Below, one piece after another: positions 8,782 through 19,296 of a DNA stretch of 42,405 nucleotides. The notes beneath the pieces were generated by a model. The model was not told the DNA's origin. It did no database searches and saw only the letters and a list, made by a program, of their open reading frames with translations. The number at the start of each line of letters is the position of its first letter. The stretch's first letter is position 1. Origin of the DNA: Terfezia claveryi. Its lineage: Eukaryota > Ascomycota > Pezizomycetes > Pezizales > Pezizaceae. A program made the position numbers and the translations under genes. The stretch covers positions 1 through 42,405 of the forward strand of contig WHUX01000331.1 of assembly GCA_015179025.1 (NCBI GenBank), written 5' to 3'.

Positions 8782-11371
8782 TACTGCTTAAGTATTTGGA
8801 CTGCCCGTTCAGCAAGTCCATCGGTCTGAGGGTAATAGGCAGTGGAGAGGCGGAGGGATATATTGAGCTTCTGGTTAAGCTCTTTGAGGAATCTAGAGGC
8901 GAATTGTGGACCATGGTCAGAGGTGATATGTTGGGGAAGGCCATAAAGTCTCCATATCTCATTAATGTAAGTATCAGCAATATCAGATGCTGTCTATGTA
9001 GTTTTTGCCAGAATGTAGTGTTGTACTTTCGTAAACCGGTCTGTAATAACGAGTATTGCATTAAAGCCTTCTGACTCTGGTAGCTCACCAACAAAGTCCA
9101 TAGCTATTTCCTCAAATGGTTGTTCTCCAGTTGGCATTGTTATCAACTTCGTTTGCCTGCTATGCCTATCTGCCTTTGCTTTTTGACACTTAGTACATCC
9201 TCCCACATAATTTGCAATATCTTCTTGCCACTTATTCTACGTAAAATTCCTTGACACTAGCTCTTGAGTATGATGTCTTCCCCAATGTCCTGCCACTTGA
9301 CTGTCATGGTGTTGCTTTAACACTTCCAACTTAAACTCAGGGGGTACCACCCATAGTCTATCCTTCTTCTACCATCTGGCCACATCTATTCTTTCCACTT
9401 CAACATCTTCGGCTTCCTCTTCATCCTCTTCCCCTAGTACCATTAGTTGTCTATCTTCAAAAAATCTAGCATCTATGCCTGATTTCTCTTCCCCTGAACA
9501 TCTAGATAAGCCATCAGGCTTACCCATCTTGGAACCGGGTCTGTAGAGAATATTGTAGATGAACTCGGACATGTGGAGGTACCAGGTAGTTTGAAGGGAG
9601 TTGAGCTTCTGTTTGGTGTTGAAATATTGTAGCCCTTGATGGTCTGTATAGACGTTCACTGGAACGCTAACCAATCAATCTCGCCACTTCCAGAAGCAAT
9701 CCATGATTGCAAACAACTCTTTATCGTGGATAGGCCAGTTGCGTTGAGCTGCGGAGAGGGTTTTTGCATGGTATTTAATGGGGTGAAGCTGCTTTCCTCC
9801 ATTGATAATATGGTATTGAGAGAGGATACCAGTAATAGCTTGATTACTAGCATCAGTCTCTATAATTGTCTGGAGTTGTCTGTCAAACTATGTGAGGATA
9901 GGAGCAGTGAGGAATCGTTCTTGGAGGTCATCAAAGGCTTGCTGTTGCTCATGTCTCCAACTGAAAGGAACATCTTTCGTTAAGTCGATTAAGGGGCATA
10001 CTTTTGCACTATTGTTAGCAATAAATCGACAGTAGTAATTAGCGAAGCCTAGGAATGCTTGAACCTATTTCTTCCTGGTAGGAATAGGCCACTTGGACAT
10101 AGTTTCGAGCTTGGAGGGGTCCATTTGAACATGTTGACCATTGATGATATGACCGAGGAATAAGGTCTCCTGAATATGGAACTCGGACTTTATGAGGTTA
10201 ATGGCTAACCCATGTTGGATACATTGCTGAAGAACTTTTTCAACTATTTGTTGATGTTCTTTCTCTATCTTACTTCCGTAGATGAGTATGTCATCCAAGT
10301 ACCAGATACATCCTTCCATATCCTTGAAGATCGTATCCATCATTTCTTGAAATGTAGCGGGGGTATTGGTCAACCCAAATGGTATCATAGTATACTCGAA
10401 TAGTCCCTTTTTCGTCATGAATGCTGTCTTCTATTTATCTCCTAGTGCAATCCTAATGAGGTTGTACCCATTTTTGAGGTCCAATCATGTAAACCATTTA
10501 CCTCCATGAGTTCTATCGAGTAACTCTGAGATAAGAGGGAGTGGGTATTTGTTTGGTATAGTAAGACGGTTAAGGGCTTGGTAATCAACACATAGCCTCA
10601 AGAATCCATCTTTCTTTCAAATAAATAGGATAGGAGCGCCAGCGGAGGAGCATGAACGTCAGACTTTAGTAGTGGGAAGGTTCTCATCAAGGTACTTCTA
10701 GAGTGCTTCATCTTCCTCCCATGTGGTCTTGTAGATAGCCCCGAATGGTATCTTTGTAGTTGGGTCTTGGAGAGGGATTTCATGGTCCCATGGCTTGTGT
10801 TTAGGGAGTCTAGCTGCCTGTTCTGTAGTAAAGCAATGTACATAACGAGAGTATCGTTTGCTTGCATTAATAATATACACAATCTCGCCATCCTCAAGTA
10901 GCTCTTCAACTTCAAGAACAGAAATAGTAGGAATCCATCTAACAGAACATGAAATAATCAAACCTGTAGAGACCTGTCTCAGGCACCTGTCCTAAGTATC
11001 CACTAAAAATCTATTTTCTGTCAACTAAGACAAACCCAAAAAACATCCTTCTTTCCAATATCCAATACTTTGGCATCCATCTTAAACTTACCCAAAAAAC
11101 GAGAAGAGGAATCCAATATATCAAATCTAGTATTAACAATATATTTTCCTCCAGAAATTCGAGATCCATTTCCTTGCCTAACTTTAACTTCCTTGGCTCT
11201 TTTCCAAATTCCCAACTTAATTGCTAACCTTTTTCCAATGACTGGAGCACTAGCTCCATAGTCTACCACTGCTTCTATTTCTTCTCCAGCAATGAAAATT
11301 CGGACCGTCAGAAGGGAAGAGTGTCTAGGAGTATGTCTGACGGTAGGTGATGTACTCCTTATTCTTTTCCC
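8782..11371 (-). pseudogene. A2 pol, 5' part: protease to integrase core, RIP-damaged
   Basis: Read on the minus strand from the frameshift region at 11371. The protease has DYGASAPVIGKRLAIKLGI, with Cys to Tyr in the active-site motif. Reverse transcriptase keeps [10 protein letters not shown] (frame 10418-10065). RNase H fragments (9674-9369) and the integrase zinc domain plus first catalytic Asp (9206-8994, CTKCQKAK then MDFVGELPESEGF) follow. It is broken by many TAG and TAA codons at former CAG and TGG codons, and by V-to-I and A-to-T changes from G-to-A. At the A1 insertion point (8787/2163) it stops in the integrase after the third acidic region. The frame across 9206-8994 shows that the A1 shift at 6793 is a lesion. 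Confidence 0.9.
11304..11371 (-). promoter_or_regulatory. Decayed -1 frameshift site of A2
   Basis: On the minus strand GGGAAAA (11371-11365) precedes the gag TAA (11361-11359), in the same frame as in A1. Stem arms are at 11358-11352 (GGAGTAC) and 11334-11328 (ATACTCC, one end mismatch). The six-base pseudoknot pairing ACCGTC/GACGGT is unchanged (11344-11339 with 11309-11304). It supports the A1 prediction. Confidence 0.75.
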
Positions 11372-13143
11372 GATTCTTCTTCTTCGGAACCTAACTCAGT
11401 GATTTTGAGGTGTCCTTTATTAGTCCGAATTTTCTTGTTGGTATACTCTTGGTTTCGATTATTAGCGCTAGCATTTGTAGGAGGAGGAGTCTTCAATCGT
11501 TTGTCCTCCTTGCAGTCTTTAGATAGATGACTACTTCTTCCATACCATACATATTACCTTTCTTTTACTCGTTTGTTGAAGGTTTGTGAAGGGATGCGGA
11601 TTGATCCATCTGGCATAGTTGTCGATTCATGATGAGTATTCACAGTTGTAGCATTCCCTCCTTGAAGTTGTACTCGCTCTTCAAAGGTTCTTTTCTTTGA
11701 TACTGGTTGCATTGGAGGGGCATAACGGTTACGGCTTTGAAACTCAGTAGAAATGATATCCATTTCGATAAGCTTTTGTCTCTATTGGTAAGGGAAGGTG
11801 CAAAGGTTTTCGTAGTAGGCCATTAATTTGTAGAGATCATAGGGAAGGTTGGAGATTATAATATTGATGACCTGCATCTCGGATAGTTTGGCATAATTGT
11901 TAAGCCTATCTACCTCCGTTAGATAATCTAAGATAAAACTAGTTTTTTTTAATGCCACTAGGTCATGATATGCTCGATCTGCCTGGTAGTGGTCCCCATA
12001 ATACAGTTCCATGGCTTCCTTAACCTCCTTCCAAGTATGATACTTAACTCGGTTAGCCTTCCACCAATCCAATGCTTTTCCATCCATTGATAACCCAACA
12101 TATGCTAGCTTCTGGTCTTCATTTCGGGTTAGAGTGATAAGAAAGTAATTATCCATTTGAAGGATCCAGCCTTCAAGGTGTATTCGGTCCCCTTTGAATT
12201 TATTCGGGGGTGGTGCTTTGCCTTCTATCTGCTTATCTTCGAAGATCCCAAGTCCTACTGGAGATGGTAGTGGAGGAGTGGGGTCTCTGGGTTGTCTTTG
12301 TTCGACTGGTGGTGGAGGAGGTAGTGATATAATACCTGCTGCTTACTCAAGTCTTTGTACTGTATTTGCTGGAGGATTCATAGGCTGAGGAGCCTGTACT
12401 CATCGTTCTACCCTTTCAAGTCGATCTTGAAAGCTAGTAAATTGTCCTCTCATACTAGTGAATTGTCCTTTCATCCTAGCAAATTGTCCTTCAATACTAG
12501 CAAACTTTTGCTAATATTGGTCATGGTAGAAGTCAGCTTGTCCTTTAAGATATCAAAGGTTGTGGTGAATTGTCTGAAACTCCTTTGTTTGGTTCTCTTG
12601 TCCAGAAATAATAAGGTTCTGGATCTGTGACAGGGCACTTTGTGTATCATTCGATAATTGTGCATGTTTGTTGGCAGCAGCATTAGCTGTGTTCTGGATA
12701 TCTGCTGCACTTCGCTAAATGAATTCGGTATGTGCTGTCTGTGTCTGTTGTAGCTGTTGTACCTGTGCAAGTGCAGCTTGCTTTTCTGCCTCTAAACGCT
12801 GAACTTGTACCTTCATGGCAGCGTATCTAGGATCAACAAGAGTTTGGTGGTGAGCTGCTGGTCGCTTGCCCTTAGTGGAGGGCCCCGGATTGGTAGATGG
12901 AGCTACTGATGGAGCAACTGATCGTATGATAGGTTCTGGAGAGGAGGAGAATATTGATCCGAGTCCTATTTGTTGACGGGGGGTGCCTCAGCTTTCCTGA
13001 AACTGTGGAATCTGGGATAAGGGAGCATAGTATTGCTCGATAAATTGTTCAGCTCATTGTTGTGCCTGGACAATGCTATCATTATCAGTATCAGCCATAG
13101 GCTCATCAGAGGCTTCACCAAGTAATCCTCTCAACATCGACAT
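11359..13143 (-). pseudogene. A2 gag, RIP-damaged
   Basis: Starts at the ATG at 13143-13141 in the same context as A1 gag and ends at the equivalent TAA. The coiled-coil stretch (frame 12770-12471), the proline-rich linker and the capsid core (12156-11782: MDNYFLITLTRNEDQ, ALDWWKANRV) can be followed with several TAG/TAA codons. One stop (TAAGCAGC for CAAGCAGC near 12345) is a clear C-to-T at CpA. The zinc-knuckle region (11450-11580) is diverged and a CCHC motif is no longer readable. It cannot encode full-length Gag. Confidence 0.88.
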
Positions 13144-13201
13144 GGTTGTAGGGGATTGTGAGATGTTGATGTCTATAGAAGTATATAGACAAGCAGTGTA
13201 A

Positions 13202-13826
13202 TGTTACAGGCGGGCTATAACTACAGTTATACAAGTCGGCGGAAAGGTAACAAGGGGTTATTTGGTGATAAGTACAAGTATAAATGCAGTAACAACTCGG
13301 GTGTATTATGGACTCGATAAGAGTAAAGCTATATGAGACTTAGAACACTGCTTGGGTCTTATTGTATTAACTATGTAAAAGCGGTGAGTTATATAGAAGC
13401 TTAGATCTGATAACGAATAATCAGATCTGGACAGTACTTCCTATAATAGCTTAGTAGCATTAATGTCAGGTTGTTGCCTAACTAGGAAACCACTTCCTAT
13501 TTAGGAATGCTGCAGTCTGACATACATTGATTAGGCAGCCTGAACTTCAACGCATTGCAGTCAGGCTGACATACAGGATCTAAATTCAAGTATAACCAAT
13601 AATAATATCTAAATAACAAGTATAAGAATATAATAGAAACATATCGAAGAGAATACATGTATGAGAGCCAACCTCAGAGACACACACTTTAATAGCCAAT
13701 CCCTTTAACACTTTATTTCCAAGCGTACTACCCGCATCTGTATGGGTAATCAATCCATCATAGTTAGCAGCTATAGCAGGGTATTGGTTCCACCGGGGGT
13801 GTAGGTCGCTTACCTGAGCTATAACA
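13202..13826 (-). repeat. 5' LTR of element A2
   Basis: 625 bp on the minus strand, with ends corresponding to those of the A1 LTRs and its partner at 528-1152. It is followed by the target duplication attcc (13827-13831). The internal region begins immediately to its left (13201), with gag about 58 bases further in. Confidence 0.95.
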
Positions 13827-13831
13827 ATTCC

Positions 13832-13970
13832 GCCCTTCTTACTCTTGAGAAGGATATACTATATATATACTATCTAGTCTCCTCACCAAGGCCAATCTGC
13901 CAAGGCCGACTACCGCACTATCACTTCCTCACAATATTGGATTGTCCTAACCAACTGGTATGCCCACATT
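13832..13970 (+). other. 5' leader or LTR end of B2, not resembling the family-B LTR
   Basis: An AT-rich stretch with a TATA-like run (13857-13872) ends in CCTCACA at 13933. It is followed by ATATTGGATTGTCC and CCAACTGGTATGCC, which resembles the post-LTR leader of B (CTATGTTGGATC... CCAACCGGTATG at 18135-18167). So the internal leader is family-B-like while the LTR end preceding it is not. Confidence 0.5.
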
Positions 13971-15167
13971 ATGGCAACTCAAGAAACCACTCTTATGCTC
14001 CTAGGAGCTAGGTTCCTAGCCTGGCAAGCATTGCCAATCCCAAAAGATCAGACTAACTTCAACAACTATCGCAATACCATCATCGACATTTACCTTGCTG
14101 CAGACACCATGGGTTTGCAACTAGAAGCAGCCATGCGTAAAGCCCAACAGAAACTGGCCAGAATCAAAGATAAAATCACAAAACTTACAGAGGACCTTAT
14201 ATCCTGCTAGAAGGACTTGGCCAATGGAAAGAGGACTGTCTAAACCCTGACCAGAGCCCTGGATACCATAAACTCTAGGAATCAGGCACCTCAAGCCCCC
14301 AAAACACAGGACCTCCCTACTCTACTGAAATTCAAGTGTAAAAGGTCCTGCCTCAAACCTTAGAAAAACTCAATCAATATTAAGCTAAATGGGGATGCTG
14401 TAAAGCTTTTAACTGTCCAATACTGCTTGGTCTACATGTATGGCCTATTAGAAGATAAAGCCTTGTATCAAGTCCAACTATATATTCAAGACTCAAGTAT
14501 CAAACTAGCAGACATACCTGTACTATTTGCTATCCTCGATCGGGCGTTTGGAGATCCAGACCTGGCAGAAACAGCAATTAGAGCCCTTCAGGCCCTAAGA
14601 CAATGAGGCAATGACCTCTCGACATATGTAGCCGAATTTTCAAGGCTAGCAGCAGAAGTACTATAGAATGACCAGGTAAAACTAGAACAGTTCGAAGAGG
14701 GCCTTAGTATCGAGATCAAAAAGTACCTTATTCTTTCTCCAGCCAAAACTCTTGAGGAGCTCATCGACCTGGCCTCGCAGGTGGAATAAAGGACAGCCAG
14801 GTTGGAGATGCAACAGGCTCAGATCCATCCCCCTCAGAACCCATCGCAACTCTGCCTCCAGAATCAGCACCCCCAGAACCTATTGCAACCCTGCCTCCAG
14901 AATCAACCCAACCCAGTTAAGGTAGCATACCCTTCCATAGTAGCTGGGGGAACCACCCTAATAGACCTATATTCAGGAAGACCCCAGCTCACTCAGAGGG
15001 AAAGGGATCGCCACCACAACAATGGGCTATGCATCGCCTGCGGCAAGGAAAACCATTTTATCGCGGCATGTCTCCTCTGCAAGAACCACTCCCTAGGTGC
15101 TCATACTATATCTGAGTTATGGATCAAGGAGGTTGATGAGTCGGGAAAAGCCCTATCCCTTGCCTAG
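13971..15167 (+). pseudogene. B2 gag, decayed, with a diverged N-terminus
   Basis: Opens with ATG at 13971 (MATQETTLMLLGARFLAWQ), stays open for 79 codons, then carries many TAG codons (first at 14208). The N-terminal part shares only short motifs with B4 gag (LAWQALPIPKDQ versus QAWRETPIPSDL). The capsid part (RAFGDPD, YVAEFSRLAAE) and the zinc knuckle CIACGKENHFIAAC (about 15032-15073) are clearly family B and the knuckle is intact. The tail DESGKALSLA ends at TAG 15165-15167 after the slippery heptamer. It is a pseudogene by its stops; the uneven divergence along its length is notable. Confidence 0.85.
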
Positions 15168-15187
15168 TCACTGACACTAGCAAGGGA
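15143..15187 (+). promoter_or_regulatory. Conserved -1 frameshift site in B2
   Basis: GGGAAAA (15143-15149) in gag frame, then the stem TCCCTTGC (15156-15163) with GCAAGGGA (15180-15187) around the gag TAG. The heptamer and 8 of the 9 stem pairs of B are kept despite heavy decay elsewhere. Confidence 0.75.
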
Positions 15188-17067
15188 CCTTTACCAGGCT
15201 ATTTATCTCTGTCTTTGTGTGCATTTTTTGTTACTTCCGCTTCTTCTATTGTTGACAAATCTTGCTTATTCAGTAAGCATTTTGTTGTATCTATCTCCCT
15301 CAAAATCAATGATAGAACAATTACTACGTTAACCCTTATAGATTGTAGAACTTCAGGAATTGTATTTATTGACTAGGCCTTTGTTAATAAATTCTCCATA
15401 CTCATATTCAAGCTCAAAACCTCCTGTGTTTTGGATGTTATCGACGGTCGACCTATCTCCTTCAGAGATATCACCGATATTGCATGCATACCTGCCCTGG
15501 TCAGTGATCACTCTGAGGTGAACCTCCCGATGTTTGTGACTAAGCTCAAATACTAAGTTGTACTTGGAATCCTGTAGCTGAGAATGCATGATATATCAGT
15601 CAGCTTCAGCTCTTACACCCTGCAGTTCAATAGCTAGTATTGTAAAAAATTCTGTAGGAATCTGAGAGCCACTATTACTAGGCTGTGTGCCTTGCCACCC
15701 CTAATAATCCACCTGACCCAGGTGGCATACCAGTCCGTACACATCAATGCCACTGATTCTCCTGTCTCCCCTATACCTCCTGTTCCTCCTGTCCCTCTAA
15801 TGCCTCCTGCCCCACTTGCTTCCCTTAGCTCTCCTATACCACAACTCTTAAAACCCCTGAACGTCAGCTTTATTGGGGCAGAGGCTTTCGCTTACCTCAC
15901 CAGGAGGCATAAGCTGAAGGCTCATGCCCTGTCTATATATGAGGTGAATCTGGAGATCAATAAAACAAGGTTTAAGGAGGAGTGGAAGTCTATAGTTCTG
16001 GATGAATATCATGAATTCATTGACCTATTCTGAAAGAAGGCTGCAGAGAAGCTTGCACCACACCGACCATATGACCACACTATTCCACCAGTAGAAGGTA
16101 AGACTCCCCCTTATAGGCCCCTCTATGGAATGTCTCGGGTGGAGCTAGAAGCCTTGAAGAAGTACCTGGAAGAAAACCTCAACAAGAACTTCATTCACTA
16201 TAGCTCCTCACCAGTGGGTGCCTCGATACTATTCGTGAAGAAATTGGATAGCTCTCTTCAGTTGTGTGTTAATTATCATGGCTTAAATAAGATAACAGTC
16301 AAAAACAAGTACCTCCTACCTCTGATCTAGAAGATATTAGCTAGGCTTTCCAAGGCCAAATAGTTCACCAAATTGGATTTGAGAGGGGCTTACAACCTGG
16401 TATGGATCGTCGAGGAGAAGGAGTGGAAAACTGCCTTCCGAACACAATATGGCTATTTTGAGTATAATGTGATGCCCTTTGGCCTAACCAATGCCCCTGC
16501 CTCCTTCTAGTACTTCATTAATGACACCTTGCAAGACTTCCTCGATGTGTTCTGCACGGCTTACCTGGATGATATCCTCATATACTCAGACTCTCTAGCG
16601 GAATACAAAGTCTATATGAGGCAGGTGCTAGAGAAGCTGGAGAAGGTCGGGTTGTACCTAAAACTAGAAAAGTGTAAATTCTATATGCAGGAGGTCAAGT
16701 ATTTGGGGTTAATCATCACTACAGAAGGCATCAGGATAGACCCTACTAAGGTCGCCGCTGTCCAGGAATGGCAAACCTCAGCAAATCTCAAGGATGTACA
16801 AGCCTTCCTGAGGTTCGCTAACTTTTACCGGTGGTTTATTCTAGAGTATTCTAAGATCATAGCCTCCCTCACAGCCCTGATAAAGAAAGACCAGTACTTC
16901 AACTGGAATCTAGAAGCCCAATTGGCCTTCCAGAACTTTAAGAAAGCCTTCTGCTCAGCACTAATCCTCGCCCATTTCAACTCTGACTAGGAGTGTATTG
17001 TCGAAACTGATGCTTCTGACTATGTTTCCATAGGAATCCTATCCTAGAACGACGATAATGGCATCCT
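15149..17067 (+). pseudogene. B2 pol, 5' part: protease, reverse transcriptase, start of RNase H
   Basis: Aligns with B pol from the frameshift to the RNase H catalytic region. The protease motif reads DCRTSGI (DCGASGI in B). Reverse transcriptase keeps [12 protein letters not shown] (about 16557-16590). TAG codons replace CAG or TGG at many points (for example 16328, 16362, 16508). The RNase H start ETDASDYVS is present, then the element breaks at 17067 inside the codons for GIL. It resumes at 24072 with the HPVAYFSKK equivalent. Confidence 0.88.
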
Positions 17068-17415
17068 TGTAAAGTAAGGCGACGTGCTTCATAACCAACT
17101 CTCTACTGCCGGGCGGCAGTACTAGAGTTTACTACAGCAAACTATAGGTGCACGGAACCTATAGGTTCTGTTTAAGTATATCTTGCTTGCATATATTCTA
17201 TTGTCGCTCTAGTTGTAAAAGGTAGGCCGGACCAGCCTATAACTTGTTATTGAAACATAGAGGGAGATGGGCCCAAACGGGCCCAGAATATAATAGCTCA
17301 ATACTTTATTATTGGTAGATATCTACTACTGTGTTTCTGTCTCTATCACTGGCTTGAACTGACTTGAACGCTCCTCCAACTGAGGGGAATTCAGGGGACT
17401 ATATACTGCCCGAAA

Positions 17416-17459
17416 TGGGGCAGTGTTGGGGCAGTGTTGGGGCAGTGCTGAGGCAGTGC
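17416..17459 (+). repeat. Four tandem 11-bp units in the D LTR
   Basis: Units of the form TGGGGCAGTGT, the last two ending C and one with an A. A three-unit, transition-damaged version (GGATAGTGC type) is in the related LTR at 28463-28495. Tandem U3 repeats of this kind are often enhancer-like; no function is shown. Confidence 0.8.
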
Positions 17460-17574
17460 GCCATCATCTGACCCATTACATGATTTGAAATCAACATGAT
17501 AGAAACTGCCAGAAACTACTAGGAAATAGAACTACAAGTATCGCGTGACCCTTCCAATGAGTCACGCTCATTAC

Positions 17575-18134
17575 TGTCACAACCGTCCTTTCCTAGCCAG
17601 GTTTGAGAGTCGGACGGAATCCGTCCGACTCTCATTATTGTTGATTGATATCGTTGTTATCTCTGTTCCCGAGATAAGGGGTCTTGGGAACCTTATTCCT
17701 TCCGGTGGCCTTGGCCAGGAAGGAAGCCTGTATATATAGCTTGCTCTCTCCGCCCTCTTGTTGGATCCCCATCCAACGTCTTATATACCCAATACAGGAC
17801 CTTGCTTCCCCAGCGCTTGTGCACCTCCCTTGTGCACATCCTTGTCTCGAACAAACAACTCTGCAGTACAGCTGCCTCCCTTGACACACGCGGCAACTGC
17901 CTCCGCGTGTCTCGTATCTCTTACCTCTTGCCTCTTGCCTCTTGCCTCTTGCCTCTTGCCTCTTGCCCTTGCCTCCGTCTCAGTCTTCCCCTGGTCATAC
18001 ACGTAGCGTTCCTACGTGTGTCTTACCCTAGCCTTTCCCCGATCACACACGTAGCGCTCCTACGTGTGCGATTGCCCCTTGCCACTTCCCCGGCATACCC
18101 CTTGGTCGCCTTGTCCCCCAGAGCCCTCGTTACA
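17575..18134 (+). repeat. 5' LTR of element B
   Basis: 560 bp, TGTCACAACCG to CTCGTTACA. It has a perfect inverted repeat with 14-bp arms (17605-17633, GAGAGTCGGACGGA and complement) near the 5' end. A TATA run TATATATAG lies at 17731-17739. A 7-bp CCTCTTG-type tandem array lies at about 17921-17976. Two small hairpins with arms ACACGTAG/CTACGTGT (17999-18019) and CACACGTAG/CTACGTGTG (18046-18068) follow. Open frames in this LTR are not regarded as genes. The leader after it does not match a tRNA 3' end that I recognise. Confidence 0.96.
17731..17739 (+). promoter_or_regulatory. Likely TATA box of the family-B LTR
   Basis: TATATATAG follows the conserved GGAAGGAAGCCTG. The same block is at 23509-23517, in B2 (about 26331) and in B4 (about 37060), which are otherwise diverged. 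This fits a core promoter. Confidence 0.55.
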
Positions 18135-18162
18135 CTATGTTGGATCTTTCAGACCAACCGGT

Positions 18163-19296
18163 ATGATGTCCGCGAACATTCCACTACCCACCGATAGATT
18201 CGCAGCCTGGAGGGCGACTCCGATCCCATCAGACCCGACAGAACTATCAGCATACCGATGAACTGTAATCGAGATATTCACAGATACTTATGCCATCGGC
18301 GAACAACAAGGAGGGACCTTCAGAAAGCCGAAAGGCGAATCCGAGAAGCTGAAGATGAAATAACCCTCCTCCGAGAAGATGCAGCAGAGGACAGGATAAC
18401 CATCCGGAGACTACTCGCGCTTTGGACCTGACCGATGGTCCAAAAAACCAGAAAACACAAGACCTACCCACCCCGCCCAAGTTTAATGGGGACCGGGGCC
18501 GGCTACGAGCATGGAAAAACTCTGTGCAGATAAAACTCTCTGAGGACTCGGCGAAGTTCCCCACCGTCCACTACCAGCTCTCATACGTCTATGGCCTACT
18601 GGAAGGTAAGGCCATGACCAGGTACAGCCCTTCGTCAAGGCCACGGGGATTGATCTGGTAGACATCCCAGCACTAATGGCAATCCTGGACCGAGCCTTCG
18701 GAGACCCGGATCCTAAAGGAACCGCTAGCAGGGCCCTGCGAGACCTCAAGCAAAAACACAACGAACTGTCAGCCTATGTCGCTGAGTTCTCCAGGCTAGC
18801 AGCAGAGCTCAATTGGAATGACGAAGCCAAGCTCGATCAGTTCAAAGGCGGGCTTACCTTCGAGCTGAAAAAGGCTCTGGTTTACTGCCCACCGACCAAG
18901 ACCCTGGAGGGACTTATTGAACAAGCTAGCTGGGTGGAACAGCAGACAGCGGCACTCAGAGCCCCCCAAAAGACACTCCCGACCTCGACTCCCCGTACAC
19001 TATTTCTGACAGCACGCACCCAACAACAACAACCCACACCAGTCAACAAGCCTGCATACCCCTCCCTGGTAGCGGGTGGGGCTGCCCCCATGGACCTGTC
19101 AGCAGGTAGACCTCGTCTTACCCAGGAGGAAAGGGACCGTCGCCGCACTCAGGGTTTGTGCATTGCATACGGAAAGGGGGACCATTTTATTGCGGCATGT
19201 CCCCTCCGAAAAAACCGCTCCCTGGCCGCTCATGCCATCTCGGAAGCCCGGATCGAGGAGGTTGACGAGGCGGGAAAAGCCCTGTCCCTTGCCTAG
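18163..19296 (+). pseudogene. Gag of element B, broken by a stop and three one-base losses
   Basis: Starts at one of two adjacent ATGs (18163, 18166; MMSANIPLPTDRFAAWRATP), by comparison with B4. A TGA at 18259 interrupts it. The frame then changes at about 18320, about 18420 and about 18625, each by one missing base. From 18630 it is open to TAG 19294-19296 (capsid motifs AFGDPDPKG, AYVAEFSRLAAEL). The zinc knuckle reads CIAYGKGDHFIAAC (about 19162-19203): its second cysteine is Tyr (TAC at 19168) where B2 has CIACGKENHFIAAC. A functional Gag is therefore unlikely. The three losses fall within about 310 bases, while the 3.9 kb of pol has none. Confidence 0.9.

Larger units (their letters stand above)
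528..13826 (-). mobile_element. Element A2: old Ty3/gypsy chromovirus on the minus strand, split by A1
   Basis: Two inverted-orientation LTRs of 625 bp (528-1152 and 13202-13826) begin TGTTACAGGCG and end in ATAACA as read on the plus strand. They are flanked by the 5-bp duplication attcc at 523-527 and 13827-13831. Between them, read right to left, are gag, pol and a chromodomain, all broken by transitions. The element is interrupted at 2164-8786 by A1 and one copy of its own target site. Without A1 it is about 6.7 kb. The two LTRs differ at many positions, so the insertion is old. Damage is mainly CAG to TAG and TGG to TAG with few indels, as RIP leaves. A2 is the best reference for reading the one-base lesion in A1. 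Confidence 0.95.

Noticed and set aside
17999..18068. Twin hairpins as a CRISPR-like or tRNA-like structure
   Set aside because: Only two units, variable between copies and located in an LTR; no cloverleaf and no spacers.
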